NCBI GenBank assembly: GCA_016840085.1
Contig: JAEOTA010000018.1
Span: forward strand, 62,001-126,000
Length of the DNA stretch: 64,000 nucleotides
Direction of reading: 5' to 3'
Origin: Promethearchaeota archaeon
GTDB taxonomy: Archaea; Asgardarchaeota; Lokiarchaeia; Sigyniarchaeales; SOKP01
In this document: positions 53,615 through 62,912 of the stretch, one piece after another
How the letters are laid out: every line of letters begins with the position of its first letter
Position numbering within the stretch: the stretch's first letter is position 1
Translations under genes and position numbers: made by a program
Notes under the pieces: model-generated
Databases searched by the model: none
Told to the model about the DNA's origin: nothing
What the model saw: the letters and a program-made list of their open reading frames with translations, nothing else

Positions 53615-53658
53615 ATTATTTCTGTTTGTGTGAAACTTCACACTATAATAGAAATAAT
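53615..53658. promoter_or_regulatory. Nested dyad between FrhB-like and rhaA genes
   Basis: ATTATTTCT (53615-53623) and AGAAATAAT (53650-53658) are exact inverse complements. Between them sits a second perfect dyad, GTGTGAA-AC-TTCACAC (53628-53643), with spacers of four and six bases. It lies between the divergent start codons of the FrhB-like gene (53594) and rhaA (53766). A two-fold symmetric site of this size suggests an operator for a dimeric transcription factor. It could also form a 16-bp RNA hairpin in the FrhB leader. The regulator is not visible here. Confidence 0.5.
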
Positions 53659-53765
53659 AGAACACAAAATATAAAGTTTAAACTTTCCTTTTAACAGACT
53701 AAAAATATAAGATAATTGCTTTTTTCATTATATTCAAAAAAATCAAATAAATTATATAGTTAAAA

Positions 53766-55031
53766 ATGAATAAAGAAATAAAGGAAGCGTATGATCTAGC
53801 TTCTAAAAAGTATGAAAATCTTGGAATTAATACAGAAAAAATATTGGAACACCTAAAGGAAATTCCAATCTCAATTCATGCTTGGCAGGGTGATGATGTT
53901 GGAGGTTTTGAAAGACCTAATGCAGAACTAACCGGAGGAGGAATTATAGCTACAGGAAATTATTTCGGAAAAGCAAGAAATATACAAGAACTTAAGTTAG
54001 ACTTAGAAAAAGCACTTTCTTTAATTCCAGGGAATCATCGCATAAACTTACATTCTTTTCATGGTGATTTTGGAGGAAAATTTGTTGATCGTAATCAATA
54101 TAAGATTGAGTATTTTCACTCTTGGATTGACTGGGCTGATGAAAAAGAAGTAAAATTAGATCTTAATAGTACTCTCTTTTCGCATCCGAAAGCCGATGAT
54201 GGATTTACTTTGAGTAGTAAAGTAAAAGAAATTCGTCAATTCTGGATGGAACATGTTTGTAGATGTCGAGAAATAAGTGCTGAAATTGGAAGACAATTAA
54301 AAAGCCCTTGTATTCATAATATCTGGATACCTGACGGTTTAAAAGACATCCCTATCGATAGAAAGGGATATAGAGAATTATTAAAAGACTCTTTAGATGA
54401 GATTCTAAGAGATAAATATCCTTCTTCTATAATGAAAGATTCTCTTGAGGGCAAGCTTTTTGGCATTGGTAGTGAAGCGTTTGTAGTTGGAAGCAATGAA
54501 TTCTATTTATGTTATGCTATCGCCAACCAAAAAATGTTAACTCTTGATACGGGACATTTTCATCCCACTGAATCTGTAGGAGATAAAATATCTGCAATTC
54601 TCCCATTTATCCCAGAATTAATGCTTCATATAAGCCGTGGTGTAAGATGGGACAGCGATCATGTTGTAATTTTGAGTGATGATCTAATTCAACTAGCTGA
54701 AGAAATAGTAAAAAGTCAGGCTATGGATAAAATACATATAGCATTAGATTATTTTGACGCATCAATTAATCGTATTAGTGCCTGGGTGATCGGCACACGA
54801 GCAGTTCAAAAAAGCCTATTATATGCTCTGCTTCAACCATGGGATATGTTAAGAGAGTATGAAGAGAATGGACAATATTTTCAAAGACTTGCCTTTTTAG
54901 AAGAATTAAAAACACTTCCATTTGGTGCTGTATGGGACTTTTTTTGTTTAAAAAATGATGTTCCAGTAGGATATTCTTGGATTAAAGAAATCGAGAAATA
55001 TGAAATGACCGTATTACGAGAGAGAAGTTAA
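53766..55031 (+). CDS. rhaA: L-rhamnose isomerase
   Basis: 421 residues, the same length class as bacterial RhaA. ISIHAWQGDDVGGFERP near residue 37, HSFHGDFGGKFVDR near 97, KSPCIHNIWIPDGLKDIP near 180, TLDTGHFHPTES near 260 and HISRGVRWDSDHVV near 287 hold the manganese ligands and active-site residues. The enzyme converts L-rhamnose to L-rhamnulose. No kinase (RhaB) or aldolase (RhaD) follows in this window, and the gene is unusual in archaea, suggesting bacterial origin. It starts about 107 bases past a large dyad that may be its operator. Confidence 0.94.
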   Translation: MNKEIKEAYDLASKKYENLGINTEKILEHLKEIPISIHAWQGDDVGGFERPNAELTGGGIIATGNYFGKARNIQELKLDLEKALSLIPGNHRINLHSFHGDFGGKFVDRNQYKIEYFHSWIDWADEKEVKLDLNSTLFSHPKADDGFTLSSKVKEIRQFWMEHVCRCREISAEIGRQLKSPCIHNIWIPDGLKDIPIDRKGYRELLKDSLDEILRDKYPSSIMKDSLEGKLFGIGSEAFVVGSNEFYLCYAIANQKMLTLDTGHFHPTESVGDKISAILPFIPELMLHISRGVRWDSDHVVILSDDLIQLAEEIVKSQAMDKIHIALDYFDASINRISAWVIGTRAVQKSLLYALLQPWDMLREYEENGQYFQRLAFLEELKTLPFGAVWDFFCLKNDVPVGYSWIKEIEKYEMTVLRERS

Positions 55032-55041
55032 TTATAAGAGA

Positions 55042-55332
55042 TTAACTCTCCTCATCAGAGTCCTCTAAAAAACGAGAACAGGTATCATCCAGTTTTTTAA
55101 TTAAGTGGTCTCGATCTTTCCAAGAAATCCAAGTATTTCCTGATTTTTCAAAATTAAAACCCTCGTATTCTTCATTTATCTTAGCTAAAGTTTTTTTAAT
55201 AAAACTCCAAGAAAAACCTGTGTCTTCCACTATTTTTGCTATAGCAATAGGATGATTAATTTCAAGATGATTATTAAAATAATCGATTATTTTTTCAAAT
55301 CCAGATTTAGGAGATGTATTTGTTTCAGACAT
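55042..55332 (-). CDS. Small winged-helix-like protein
   Basis: 96 residues. The region about 12-75 (FEKIIDYFNNHLEINHPIAI, then AKIVEDTGFSWSFIKKTLAK) has the spacing of a winged helix: helix, helix-turn-helix with VEDTGFSWSFI, then an aromatic wing ending WISWKDR. The tail is acidic. It could be a DNA-binding regulator or a structural wHTH. It lies 11 bases from the convergent rhaA stop, and 84 bases beyond the start of the multi-helix membrane gene. The ATG at 55332 is well placed. Function unknown. Confidence 0.62.
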   Translation of the reverse strand: MSETNTSPKSGFEKIIDYFNNHLEINHPIAIAKIVEDTGFSWSFIKKTLAKINEEYEGFNFEKSGNTWISWKDRDHLIKKLDDTCSRFLEDSDEES

Positions 55333-55416
55333 CTTAATTAGATATTAATAAGTATTCAAATAATTAAATTCCTTGTATTATTAAAAGTAATATAAAAAAA
55401 GTGTTATTAAAGAAGT

Positions 55417-56433
55417 TTATTTCGATTTTTTCCCTTCTTTATGGAAGAAAATAGCGTAGAGCCCAAATAATAATGTACAAATTAAAAATATACCTAATAA
55501 CCAAAGATGAAGGTTTATAATAACTTCAGTAGGAGTAGGAGATCCTGTAATAATTGGTATGATTTTTGTTAATTGAGCATATAATTTCATTATTATAACA
55601 AATAATGCTATTGTATCTGCTCTAAATATTATAAGTTTGCTTTTTAAATATTGTACTTTATCGAATATGGAGCCAACAATAAAGAGAAAAAGGAATAAGT
55701 CGATTAAAAATGAAATCCAAGCATATGATGGAGTAATTGGAAATAATAGTTCGGCAATAGTGTCAATAATTATGAACAGGATATACAGAAAGGTTAATAT
55801 GTAAAATAAAGGGATGAAAGCTGCTAGTTTTTGAACAAATAGCAGTCTTATTAAAACAAAAGCCAATAGAATTAGATCAACAAAAAACATTGTGCGGAAT
55901 ATATTAGCACTTACAGTATCAATAGGGGAGGGCATAGTTTGGAAAAATTTCCAAAAATACCAAAAAGCTAATAATCCAAAAATACCAAAAACTACAAATT
56001 CTAGTGGTCGTGTAATTTTTCTCGATTTTTTTTTATTATACAAATAATCATCAATTTTAGTAGAGGAATCAATGCACAATTTAAAGGCAAAGCCAGCAGT
56101 TAGTATTTGGTTTGATATTAAGAAAAAATTCCTAAAAAACTCCGTTTTCATTATATTTTCGAATACGAAAATTATTGTTAATGATAATAAAAATAAAATA
56201 AGAATTATCACATTACTTAATTTATCAATGGGTCTTAGGAATGAAATTATTAACAATAGAAAAGCAAAAAACCCTAAAACACCAATAAATTGTAAAATAA
56301 AGAAGTTATACCCATAAGCGGGAATATACGCATATCCAATTAATAGCAGAAACCAGGCTGTGATAAATAATATTATTATAATAGCAAAAATGGGTTTTTT
56401 AAATAGATTTTTTAATCCCGCTATAAATGACAT
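55417..56433 (-). CDS. Polytopic membrane protein of unknown function
   Basis: 338 residues dominated by about nine hydrophobic helices, including FAIIIILFITAWFLLLIGY near residue 16 and YILTFLYILFIIIDTIAELL near 210. Short Lys-rich loops (NKKKSRKI near residue 135, and a HKEGKKSK tail) point to a cytoplasmic face. I do not recognise the family. It is upstream of the wHTH gene in the same direction (84 bases apart), so the two may be co-transcribed. A putative integral-membrane sensor is as likely as a transporter. Confidence 0.6.
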   Translation of the reverse strand: MSFIAGLKNLFKKPIFAIIIILFITAWFLLLIGYAYIPAYGYNFFILQFIGVLGFFAFLLLIISFLRPIDKLSNVIILILFLLSLTIIFVFENIMKTEFFRNFFLISNQILTAGFAFKLCIDSSTKIDDYLYNKKKSRKITRPLEFVVFGIFGLLAFWYFWKFFQTMPSPIDTVSANIFRTMFFVDLILLAFVLIRLLFVQKLAAFIPLFYILTFLYILFIIIDTIAELLFPITPSYAWISFLIDLFLFLFIVGSIFDKVQYLKSKLIIFRADTIALFVIIMKLYAQLTKIIPIITGSPTPTEVIINLHLWLLGIFLICTLLFGLYAIFFHKEGKKSK

Positions 56434-56628
56434 TTTAATAGTCTCTTATTAATGATTTTGAATTTTGTATATTAAATACAATATAAGTTTTTTGATAAAA
56501 TAACATTTTCTCGATAAGAATTGACAAAAAGTTAAAAATACTATAAATTAATCCTTATTACAATTAAATATTTATTTAATTTCCAGTTTATTAATTCTAA
56601 TACATATCTGATTTCAGTTTAATTAATT

Positions 56629-57885
56629 TTGAATGTTTCATCAACACCAGAAGAAATCGAGCAGTATTTTACAGATAATTTAATGAGTAAAGAAGAAGCT
56701 CACTCAATATTTAGCACATTTATTGAAAACTGTGATTCTGATAGAATTAGAGCCAAATTCCTTGAAACATTTACAAAAATGGCTCCTAAAAATGAAAATA
56801 CTTTTAAAATTCTTGAAAATTGTTTAATTTCAGATGAAAGTCCTTTAGTAAGAAGCACTGCTGCTCGCTACATTTTACGTGAGTTCCCCAAATTTAGCTT
56901 AATACCATTACGTTATATGATTCACAATGACAGATCCATTATTGTATTAAAGATCTTTTTAGATCTTTTAGAATACCCAAATAATCAATATTCTTATGAG
57001 TTGAAAAAGGAATTATTTAACAAATTAGCAAAATCATATCAAGTTGTTCTTGAAGAATCAAAATTTATGTTAGAAATAGAAAGTATGATAAATAGAAATT
57101 CGGATATTAATTTTTCTAAACCAATAATAAGCAAAAATCATGTTACAGCTTTAGATTTTGCAGGACAAAAATTAAAAAAGATTCCTGACTCCATTGGTTC
57201 TGTTTCAAAATTACAGTATTTAAATTTATGGGATAATAATTTAACTACACTACCAAAATCAATTGAACTTCTATCAAACCTTAAGTATCTCTTCTTAGAT
57301 TGGAATAGATTCACTAAATTTCCAGATTTAAGATGGGATAAATTAATATCATTAGAAAAAATGAGTATCACAAATAATTTTAAATTGAGGGAATTTCCCA
57401 ACTCGTTATTTTTACTTATTAAACAAAACCTCATTAAAAAATATATTAACGAAGGAGTTCATTCGAATGACGCATTTGTTTTGGGATTATTAGAGATTCT
57501 GACTGGTATGAAATTAAGAAAATTAACAAAAAACAAATTACCTAGATTATATACGTGTAGTTATAAAGTTGATTTAGATGGGCATATCATTGGAATATAT
57601 TTATATGGTTACCACAGTTTTCAAATTAATTTAATACCAATCCAGATATGCAGATTGAAGCACCTTGAAGAACTTATATTACGAGGTCAAAATATTCAAA
57701 TTATTCCAGAATGCATTAAAAGCTTAAAATCATTAAAGCATTTAGATTTATTCCAAAATGATATTAGATTTGTTCCTGATTATCTTAAAGAATTGCATGC
57801 ATTAGAATTATTAGATTTAGGAGAAAATAAAATTAGAGAGATTCCTGAATCATTAACACAATTAAAACTAGAATTTTGGGTATAA
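56629..57885 (+). CDS. HEAT-like and leucine-rich-repeat protein
   Basis: 418 residues. The N-terminal part (about residues 1-160) is helical with HEAT/Armadillo-like spacing (SPLVRSTAARYILREFP). Leucine-rich repeats follow at about 168-260 (LDFAGQKLKKIPDSIG, LNLWDNNLTTLPKSI) and 325-415 (LDLFQNDIRFVPDYL, LDLGENKIREIPESL), with a helical insert between. LRRs form a curved protein-binding surface. No signal peptide, so it is cytoplasmic. The only start in frame is TTG at 56629, with ATG not available until 56683. Similar LRR proteins accompany small GTPases in Asgard genomes; that link is an inference here. Confidence 0.78.
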   Translation: MNVSSTPEEIEQYFTDNLMSKEEAHSIFSTFIENCDSDRIRAKFLETFTKMAPKNENTFKILENCLISDESPLVRSTAARYILREFPKFSLIPLRYMIHNDRSIIVLKIFLDLLEYPNNQYSYELKKELFNKLAKSYQVVLEESKFMLEIESMINRNSDINFSKPIISKNHVTALDFAGQKLKKIPDSIGSVSKLQYLNLWDNNLTTLPKSIELLSNLKYLFLDWNRFTKFPDLRWDKLISLEKMSITNNFKLREFPNSLFLLIKQNLIKKYINEGVHSNDAFVLGLLEILTGMKLRKLTKNKLPRLYTCSYKVDLDGHIIGIYLYGYHSFQINLIPIQICRLKHLEELILRGQNIQIIPECIKSLKSLKHLDLFQNDIRFVPDYLKELHALELLDLGENKIREIPESLTQLKLEFWV

Positions 57886-57913
57886 ATTGACTTAAAATAC
57901 TTAAAATTTATTA

Positions 57914-59101
57914 TTATTCTTTCATATTAATAAACGCACCAGATTTCATTAAATTACAAGGTTTTAAATATTCTAAACCTGATCTATGTGCAAAATCATC
58001 TAATAGTTTTGTCCATTCCTTATAATTTCTCTTCCCTGCTCCAAATGGTCCAGGCATATCCATCCCAGCTATCATAGAATCGTCTATTACTTTATAACCA
58101 CTAACAATGCCTTCCTCCAAAAGTTTACAACCTTCATTTAATTGAATTGCATAATATAATTCTAAGTTGAAAAGATTTGCTTTTTCGTCGCTATTAATGA
58201 TGTGTTTACCTTCTTTCCACTCATAAAGTCCTTTTCCTGTCTTTTTTCCTAATTTTTCCTCTTTTAATAAAGTTCTAAGAGTTTTTCCTGGAGTAAATTC
58301 AGGAGATAATTCTTTAGCGAAATAATTATGAGTATCACATACTACATCAATACCGAAATAATCCCATTTTGCAAATGGTCCTATAGCGGGATAAGAGACA
58401 ACGTCATTATCAATAGTTTCTACCGGAATGCCTTTTTCCATAGCCATATCAAGAAGCCAATTTAGATATAAACTAGTACCTATAGTTAATCTATTAACTA
58501 TGAATCCAGGACTCTCTTTTTCAATTTTTGCTATGTATCTTTTACCTTTTAACGCCGGAAATTTCTTACCTAGTGTAATACTAGTATCAAATGTTTCTTG
58601 GGAAGTATGAGCCCCTTTAATAACTTCAATCAATCTAAGAACTACGATAGGGGTAAGAAAATGCATACCAATAACCTTATCTGCTCTTCCAGAAGCCTCT
58701 GCTATCTTTGTTATACTCATGGTTGATGTATTAGTTGCTAGAATAGCATGCTTAGGAGCGAAGTTCCCTAATTTTTTAAAAATCTCTTGTTTGAGATTCA
58801 TATTTTCTGGAACAGATTCGATTACGAAATCAGCATTCTCAACAGTTTTTTCTATATCCCTATTTAAAATGAGATTTTTCATTAGTAACTCTGGAGTAAC
58901 TCCCTCATCAAGAGCACCTTTTGATTTAAGTTTTTTTAAACCATTTTCAATAAAATTTTTTGCTTTAGTAATTGTTTCTATCGATCTACTATATAAAAAA
59001 ACCTTCTCAAAACCCGCCATAAGTGCAACCTGAGCAATTTCGCGTCCCATTGTTCCAGCTCCTACTACTGCGATTTTTTTGATATAACTTATATCAGCCA
59101 T
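57914..59101 (-). CDS. 3-hydroxyacyl-CoA dehydrogenase
   Basis: 395 residues. The NAD-binding GAGTMGREIAQVALMAGF (about residues 13-30), FVIESVPEN, ATNTSTMSITKIA and MHFLTPIVVLRLIEVIKG (about 145-163) are diagnostic, as is the late SPGFIVNRL. The C-terminal region has a second helical dimerisation repeat, with GLYEWKEGKH and DMPGPFGAGKRN, as in longer archaeal enzymes. It oxidises 3-hydroxyacyl-CoA in beta-oxidation or related C4 pathways. The track starts at a TTG (59110); the ATG at 59101 (MADISYIKKIAVV) is used. It is convergent with the LRR gene, 28 bases apart. Confidence 0.92.
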   Translation of the reverse strand: MADISYIKKIAVVGAGTMGREIAQVALMAGFEKVFLYSRSIETITKAKNFIENGLKKLKSKGALDEGVTPELLMKNLILNRDIEKTVENADFVIESVPENMNLKQEIFKKLGNFAPKHAILATNTSTMSITKIAEASGRADKVIGMHFLTPIVVLRLIEVIKGAHTSQETFDTSITLGKKFPALKGKRYIAKIEKESPGFIVNRLTIGTSLYLNWLLDMAMEKGIPVETIDNDVVSYPAIGPFAKWDYFGIDVVCDTHNYFAKELSPEFTPGKTLRTLLKEEKLGKKTGKGLYEWKEGKHIINSDEKANLFNLELYYAIQLNEGCKLLEEGIVSGYKVIDDSMIAGMDMPGPFGAGKRNYKEWTKLLDDFAHRSGLEYLKPCNLMKSGAFINMKE

Positions 59102-59189
59102 AATATTCAACTGTTTTTCTTATCTATATTATTTTTAGAAGTTTGTTATTTAATAAATTAAATATAAATTAAACTTTAAAGTTTTAAAT

Positions 59190-60230
59190 TCATAATATTG
59201 AGAATAAATACCAAGATAATAACATCGTTCCAATACCAAGAAAGATAGAAATAGGCAAACCAGGTAAAATTTTATTACGTTTCAATCCTGTAATCGTTAT
59301 TCCTGTCCCAATAATTATAGCAATTGAAGTTAAAACCATAACGAGTAAATTATTTGTCTGAACTAGTGCACTAGAAGTAAGCATGCTATAAAAAGCCAAA
59401 TCTCCAATTCCAATCTCTAATTTAGAGGTATCATAGGCATATTCACCACTTTTAATTTTTCCTTTTATTTCCTCTCCCGATAATACCTCTTCATCATTTG
59501 ATTGCGACGCAATATCAATTAATTGCTTAATAGGTCCATGTTTATAAAACACAGCAAAAATATCCCAACATGAAATCCCAATTAAGATAGCTAATGTAGT
59601 CCAGAGGGGCATTAACACACCCATGGATGCTCCAATTAATAATCCTATATATAATACGATAAAATTTTTAGTGTTAATTGATTTTGAAGTAAAATACCTA
59701 TAAATCATAACAATAGTGAAAATAGCTGTAAAGAAAATTAATTCAATATCTAATAAATAAAACAAATTAGCATTATTATAAAAAATTAAATACAATATAA
59801 TTTCACCAAAAAACCAAGTTTGGAAAAAGGCTACTAACCCAAAACCCACTCCAAAAATATACATTAAGATGCCTATTCCTTTTCTCTTTATTAAAAAGAT
59901 TATAATAAATGCTGTAAATGCTGCTATAGTTGTATAAATTAAACCGTTTAGAAGTCCACCAACGGCACCAAGTTCACTTTCAGAAAAATATCCACCATCA
60001 ATTTGTACCCCTGCTTCTATATAAGTTAAATAAGCTAAAATACCCGCTATTACCACAACAACTACTATAGGAAAGGGATATAACTTCCTTTTAATTCTAT
60101 AAGTCGGAAAGAAATGAGGAATAAAATCTTTTTGAATAACTTTGTCATCTGATTTATTTTCCTCATAAGAATCTTTAATTCTTTCTGTCTTTAACTCTAT
60201 ATCCTCTGAACTTTCAGAATTCTCTGCCAT
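59190..60230 (-). CDS. Presenilin/signal-peptide-peptidase-like intramembrane aspartyl protease
   Basis: 346 residues, about nine membrane helices after a 50-residue polar N-terminus (SESSEDIELKTERIK). The two catalytic aspartates are visible: SCWDIFAVF (normally YD, here WD) near residue 222 and IGIGDLAFYSML (GxGD motif) near 272. PGLPISI near 325 stands in for the conserved PAL motif. These three together define the GxGD aspartyl protease family (presenilin, SPP and archaeal presenilin homologues). It cleaves membrane-spanning substrates inside the bilayer. Spacing and the polar loop between the two Asp helices are typical. It stands alone, divergent from the archaemetzincin gene. Confidence 0.83.
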   Translation of the reverse strand: MAENSESSEDIELKTERIKDSYEENKSDDKVIQKDFIPHFFPTYRIKRKLYPFPIVVVVVIAGILAYLTYIEAGVQIDGGYFSESELGAVGGLLNGLIYTTIAAFTAFIIIFLIKRKGIGILMYIFGVGFGLVAFFQTWFFGEIILYLIFYNNANLFYLLDIELIFFTAIFTIVMIYRYFTSKSINTKNFIVLYIGLLIGASMGVLMPLWTTLAILIGISCWDIFAVFYKHGPIKQLIDIASQSNDEEVLSGEEIKGKIKSGEYAYDTSKLEIGIGDLAFYSMLTSSALVQTNNLLVMVLTSIAIIIGTGITITGLKRNKILPGLPISIFLGIGTMLLSWYLFSIL

Positions 60231-60379
60231 ACTCTTGAATTTAATTAATAATGTAAATAAATTAATTTATTTTATAATATTATTACTGATTTAAATACCT
60301 AATAATTATGAAATTAAATATTTCATAATAGTTTTATATTTAATGAAATAGAATTAATTCAAATCCAATTATTCTTATA

Positions 60380-61153
60380 ATGAAGAAATTTCGGAAATCT
60401 GAACAAAAATTATCTAAATATATTAAAAAATTATCAAAATTAAGATTTAAAGAAAAAGCAAGAAAGTTTGTTTTTAGGATAGGAATATATCATGCTGCTG
60501 ATTTTGAATTAATTAAAGAAACTCCAAGTCAAAAAATATTTCCTTGTCATGCAGGAGTTTTATATACAGGGGATTTTAGCAATAATCTTTTTGAAAAAAT
60601 TAAGTTGTATTTGGATCAAATTTTTAATTCGTTCTTCTATAGTGTTAGAAATTTAGGGGAATACACCTTTTCTAAAGTGCTTTTTTTTAAAGGTATAAAA
60701 AAAGAATTTAAAGAAAAAAGAAAAAATAATAAAAAATTAAAATTACATCCTACAAATAAATTTTATAAGATTCTCATAGAAAAGAAAAAAGAAGAGGATC
60801 TTGATATGATATGCGTTATTACTGAGCTTCCAATATTTTCAAGTAAAGATGATAAAATTATTTTTTTATTTGGAGAAGCTCAACTACAACATCAGTGTTG
60901 TATAGTATCGACATTAACACTAAAGGAAACGTTCTATAACAGGATTGAAGACCAAAATTTATTTGAACAGAGGATAATTAAAGAAATTACACATGAAATC
61001 GGTCATTTAATTCTTGGTCCGAACCATTGTCAAAATAATTCTTGTGTTATGAGATTTTCCAAAGAGGTTGAAGAAATTGATCAGAAATCCTATAAGTTAT
61101 GTGAAAATTGTAGAAATAACCTAAACGAGATTAGAGAACGATTTAATTTCTAA
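60380..61153 (+). CDS. Archaemetzincin-like zinc metalloprotease
   Basis: 257 residues. The zinc site HEIGHLILGPNHC (about residues 209-221) is followed by QNNSCVM and a late CENC, the archaemetzincin Cys set (usually HExxHxxGxxxCxxxxCxM, then CxxC). Here one extra residue sits between the second His and the Gly. The usual core is about 180 residues; a Lys-rich region of about 40 residues near 105-145 (KEFKEKRKNNKKL) enlarges it. No signal peptide, in line with a cytoplasmic protease. Its substrate is unknown, as for the family. It converges on the GT4 gene. Confidence 0.84.
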   Translation: MKKFRKSEQKLSKYIKKLSKLRFKEKARKFVFRIGIYHAADFELIKETPSQKIFPCHAGVLYTGDFSNNLFEKIKLYLDQIFNSFFYSVRNLGEYTFSKVLFFKGIKKEFKEKRKNNKKLKLHPTNKFYKILIEKKKEEDLDMICVITELPIFSSKDDKIIFLFGEAQLQHQCCIVSTLTLKETFYNRIEDQNLFEQRIIKEITHEIGHLILGPNHCQNNSCVMRFSKEVEEIDQKSYKLCENCRNNLNEIRERFNF

Positions 61154-61171
61154 TAAATCGCAAAACAAAAA

Positions 61172-62410
61172 TTAGAAACTAACAATAGGTAATTTTTGAA
61201 TGAATTCCTTAACCAAATTTACTCTTTCTTTCCTTTCCTTTTTGTAATATCTAAGCGGGTAAAGTTCATTAATCAGAAATTTATATATTTTTATCCAAAT
61301 TTTCGCAATATTACTTATTCTATAATTCTCAGCCATTTTTTGTGCATTATTTCCCATTTCCATTCGAAGATCATCATCTTTAAAAAGTCTTACAGTGTTC
61401 TCTTTAAACTCATCCAAATTATTTGCTAAATAGCCAGTTTTTCCATGTTTAATTACGTCTGAAATGCCACAACTATTTGCACCCACGCATGGAGTGCCTT
61501 GTGCCATGCTTTCTAAAAGAACTAATCCCTCAGCCTCTATCCAAGACCAAAGGCAAGAGAGATCAGCGGTATTATACAATTTTAATAAATCTGTAAAAGG
61601 TACTCTACCCAAATAGGAAACATAATCTCTATACTGCTTCTTTTTAATTAATTTTAGAATATGTGATGTTGATGGGCCATCGCTTCCTACAAGAACTAAA
61701 TGTGAATCTGGTACCTCTTTATGGATTTTCTTGAACGTTTTTATAATGTTTAATTGATGTTTCTCAGGAGAAAGTCTTGAAGCGTAAAGCATAATTTTAT
61801 TACTATCTAAGTCGTACTTATCTCTTATACCATTTTCCTTTATGTCTGTATAATATAAATCTGATATGCCATTGGATAAGCAAATAATGGGTTCTTTGAA
61901 TCTCTGTTTTCTTAATAAATCTTTTTTAGACATAGTTGGAACTGAAACAAGATCATATTTGTCTAAAACATGTCTTTCATATCGCCACACCCAATCCATC
62001 CTCGACAACAATTTCCCTACAATAGGAATATATTGGGAAGTATAGTATGAAAGTGGAGAATTATGAGTACCACACATTGGAATTCCAATATATTTTGCCC
62101 AATTTATCGCCATTGAACCAAAACTGGCATGTGTGTGAATATGGGCGATATCCAGATAATCATGTTGACAGAAGAAGTATTTATGTAACGGTAAACTCAG
62201 AACAAAACCAGTTTTAGGTGAAATTTTTGCTCCAAAAAAATTATGAAGACATAGATTTTTAGGTCCATTTTTTGGTTTTTGAATACCAGGGGCATACACA
62301 TGAACAGTATGGTCAGTATATTTTGCGATTGCTTCGGCTAGGTTTCTACAAGCAATAGCTGTTCCGTTGAGTTGTGAGTACATGCTTGTAAAAAATCCAA
62401 TATCGAGCAT
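61172..62410 (-). CDS. Glycosyltransferase family 4 (GT-B) protein
   Basis: 412 residues. N-terminal Rossmann domain with GFFTSMYSQLNGTAI and AHIHTHASFGSMA (about residues 85-110). C-terminal half: LYASRLSPEKHQLNIIKTF near 225, LVLVGSDGPS, VSYLGRVPFTDL, and WSWIEAEGLVLLESMAQGTPCVG near 300 with the conserved EAxGL glutamate of retaining GT4 enzymes. The sequence is like diglucosyl-diacylglycerol or mannosyltransferases, so a lipid- or glycan-linked acceptor is plausible. The track start is TTG 62422; ATG at 62410 (MLDIGFFTSM) is used. It is convergent with the archaemetzincin gene. Confidence 0.88.
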   Translation of the reverse strand: MLDIGFFTSMYSQLNGTAIACRNLAEAIAKYTDHTVHVYAPGIQKPKNGPKNLCLHNFFGAKISPKTGFVLSLPLHKYFFCQHDYLDIAHIHTHASFGSMAINWAKYIGIPMCGTHNSPLSYYTSQYIPIVGKLLSRMDWVWRYERHVLDKYDLVSVPTMSKKDLLRKQRFKEPIICLSNGISDLYYTDIKENGIRDKYDLDSNKIMLYASRLSPEKHQLNIIKTFKKIHKEVPDSHLVLVGSDGPSTSHILKLIKKKQYRDYVSYLGRVPFTDLLKLYNTADLSCLWSWIEAEGLVLLESMAQGTPCVGANSCGISDVIKHGKTGYLANNLDEFKENTVRLFKDDDLRMEMGNNAQKMAENYRISNIAKIWIKIYKFLINELYPLRYYKKERKERVNLVKEFIQKLPIVSF

Positions 62411-62912
62411 TTGTTTTGCCAAGGCGGACGTCCCTAAAAATTTAGTTAAGTATTTGTTATTTTATCTAGATAAGTATTTGAATATTTAATTGATTTAACA
62501 ACAAAAATCAATAATTCCTTTTAAGTTATTTCTTTTAATAAAAAAAAATCAAATTTTTAATAAGAAGTAGAAATCTTAAAACAATGGATTATTACGATGT
62601 TATATGTTATAATTCATTTAATGAAGGATATTCAATTTAAGGTAAAAATTATCTATAGTTATCAATTTATCTCCCATCTTTTTATCATTTTCATTTAATT
62701 ATAAGTAACAGGTAGAAATTGAAGAAAAGTCGTTGAATTTCTTCAAGCGACTTTAATATTGTATTATATGTAAGAATAATAGAATAATGAGTTATTTATG
62801 TTTTTGAAATTCAGCTTTCTTGGAGGTTTCGTTAGATTTACAATTTTTTTGAACCATCAACTTATTAGCTTAATTAATAAAATTTTTTTGATATAAATAA
62901 TATCTCCTATTT
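62411..62912. other. Intergenic region holding alternative hairpins
   Basis: About 500 AT-rich bases between the GT4 gene and a 58-residue ORF. The only marked feature is the pair of overlapping hairpins at 62719-62754, listed separately. No gene or tRNA was found. Confidence 0.4.
62719..62754 (+). promoter_or_regulatory. Two mutually exclusive hairpins
   Basis: Hairpin A pairs TTGAAGAAA (62719-62727) with TTTCTTCAA (62738-62746), a perfect 9-bp stem. Hairpin B pairs AAAGTCGTTGAA (62726-62737) with TTCAA-G-CGACTTT (62742-62754), 12 bp with one bulged G and a TTTC loop. They share bases and cannot form at once. It could be an attenuator or switch, or a terminator (AT-rich with no strong T-run after it). 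The small ORF at 62913 starts about 160 bases downstream. Confidence 0.4.
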
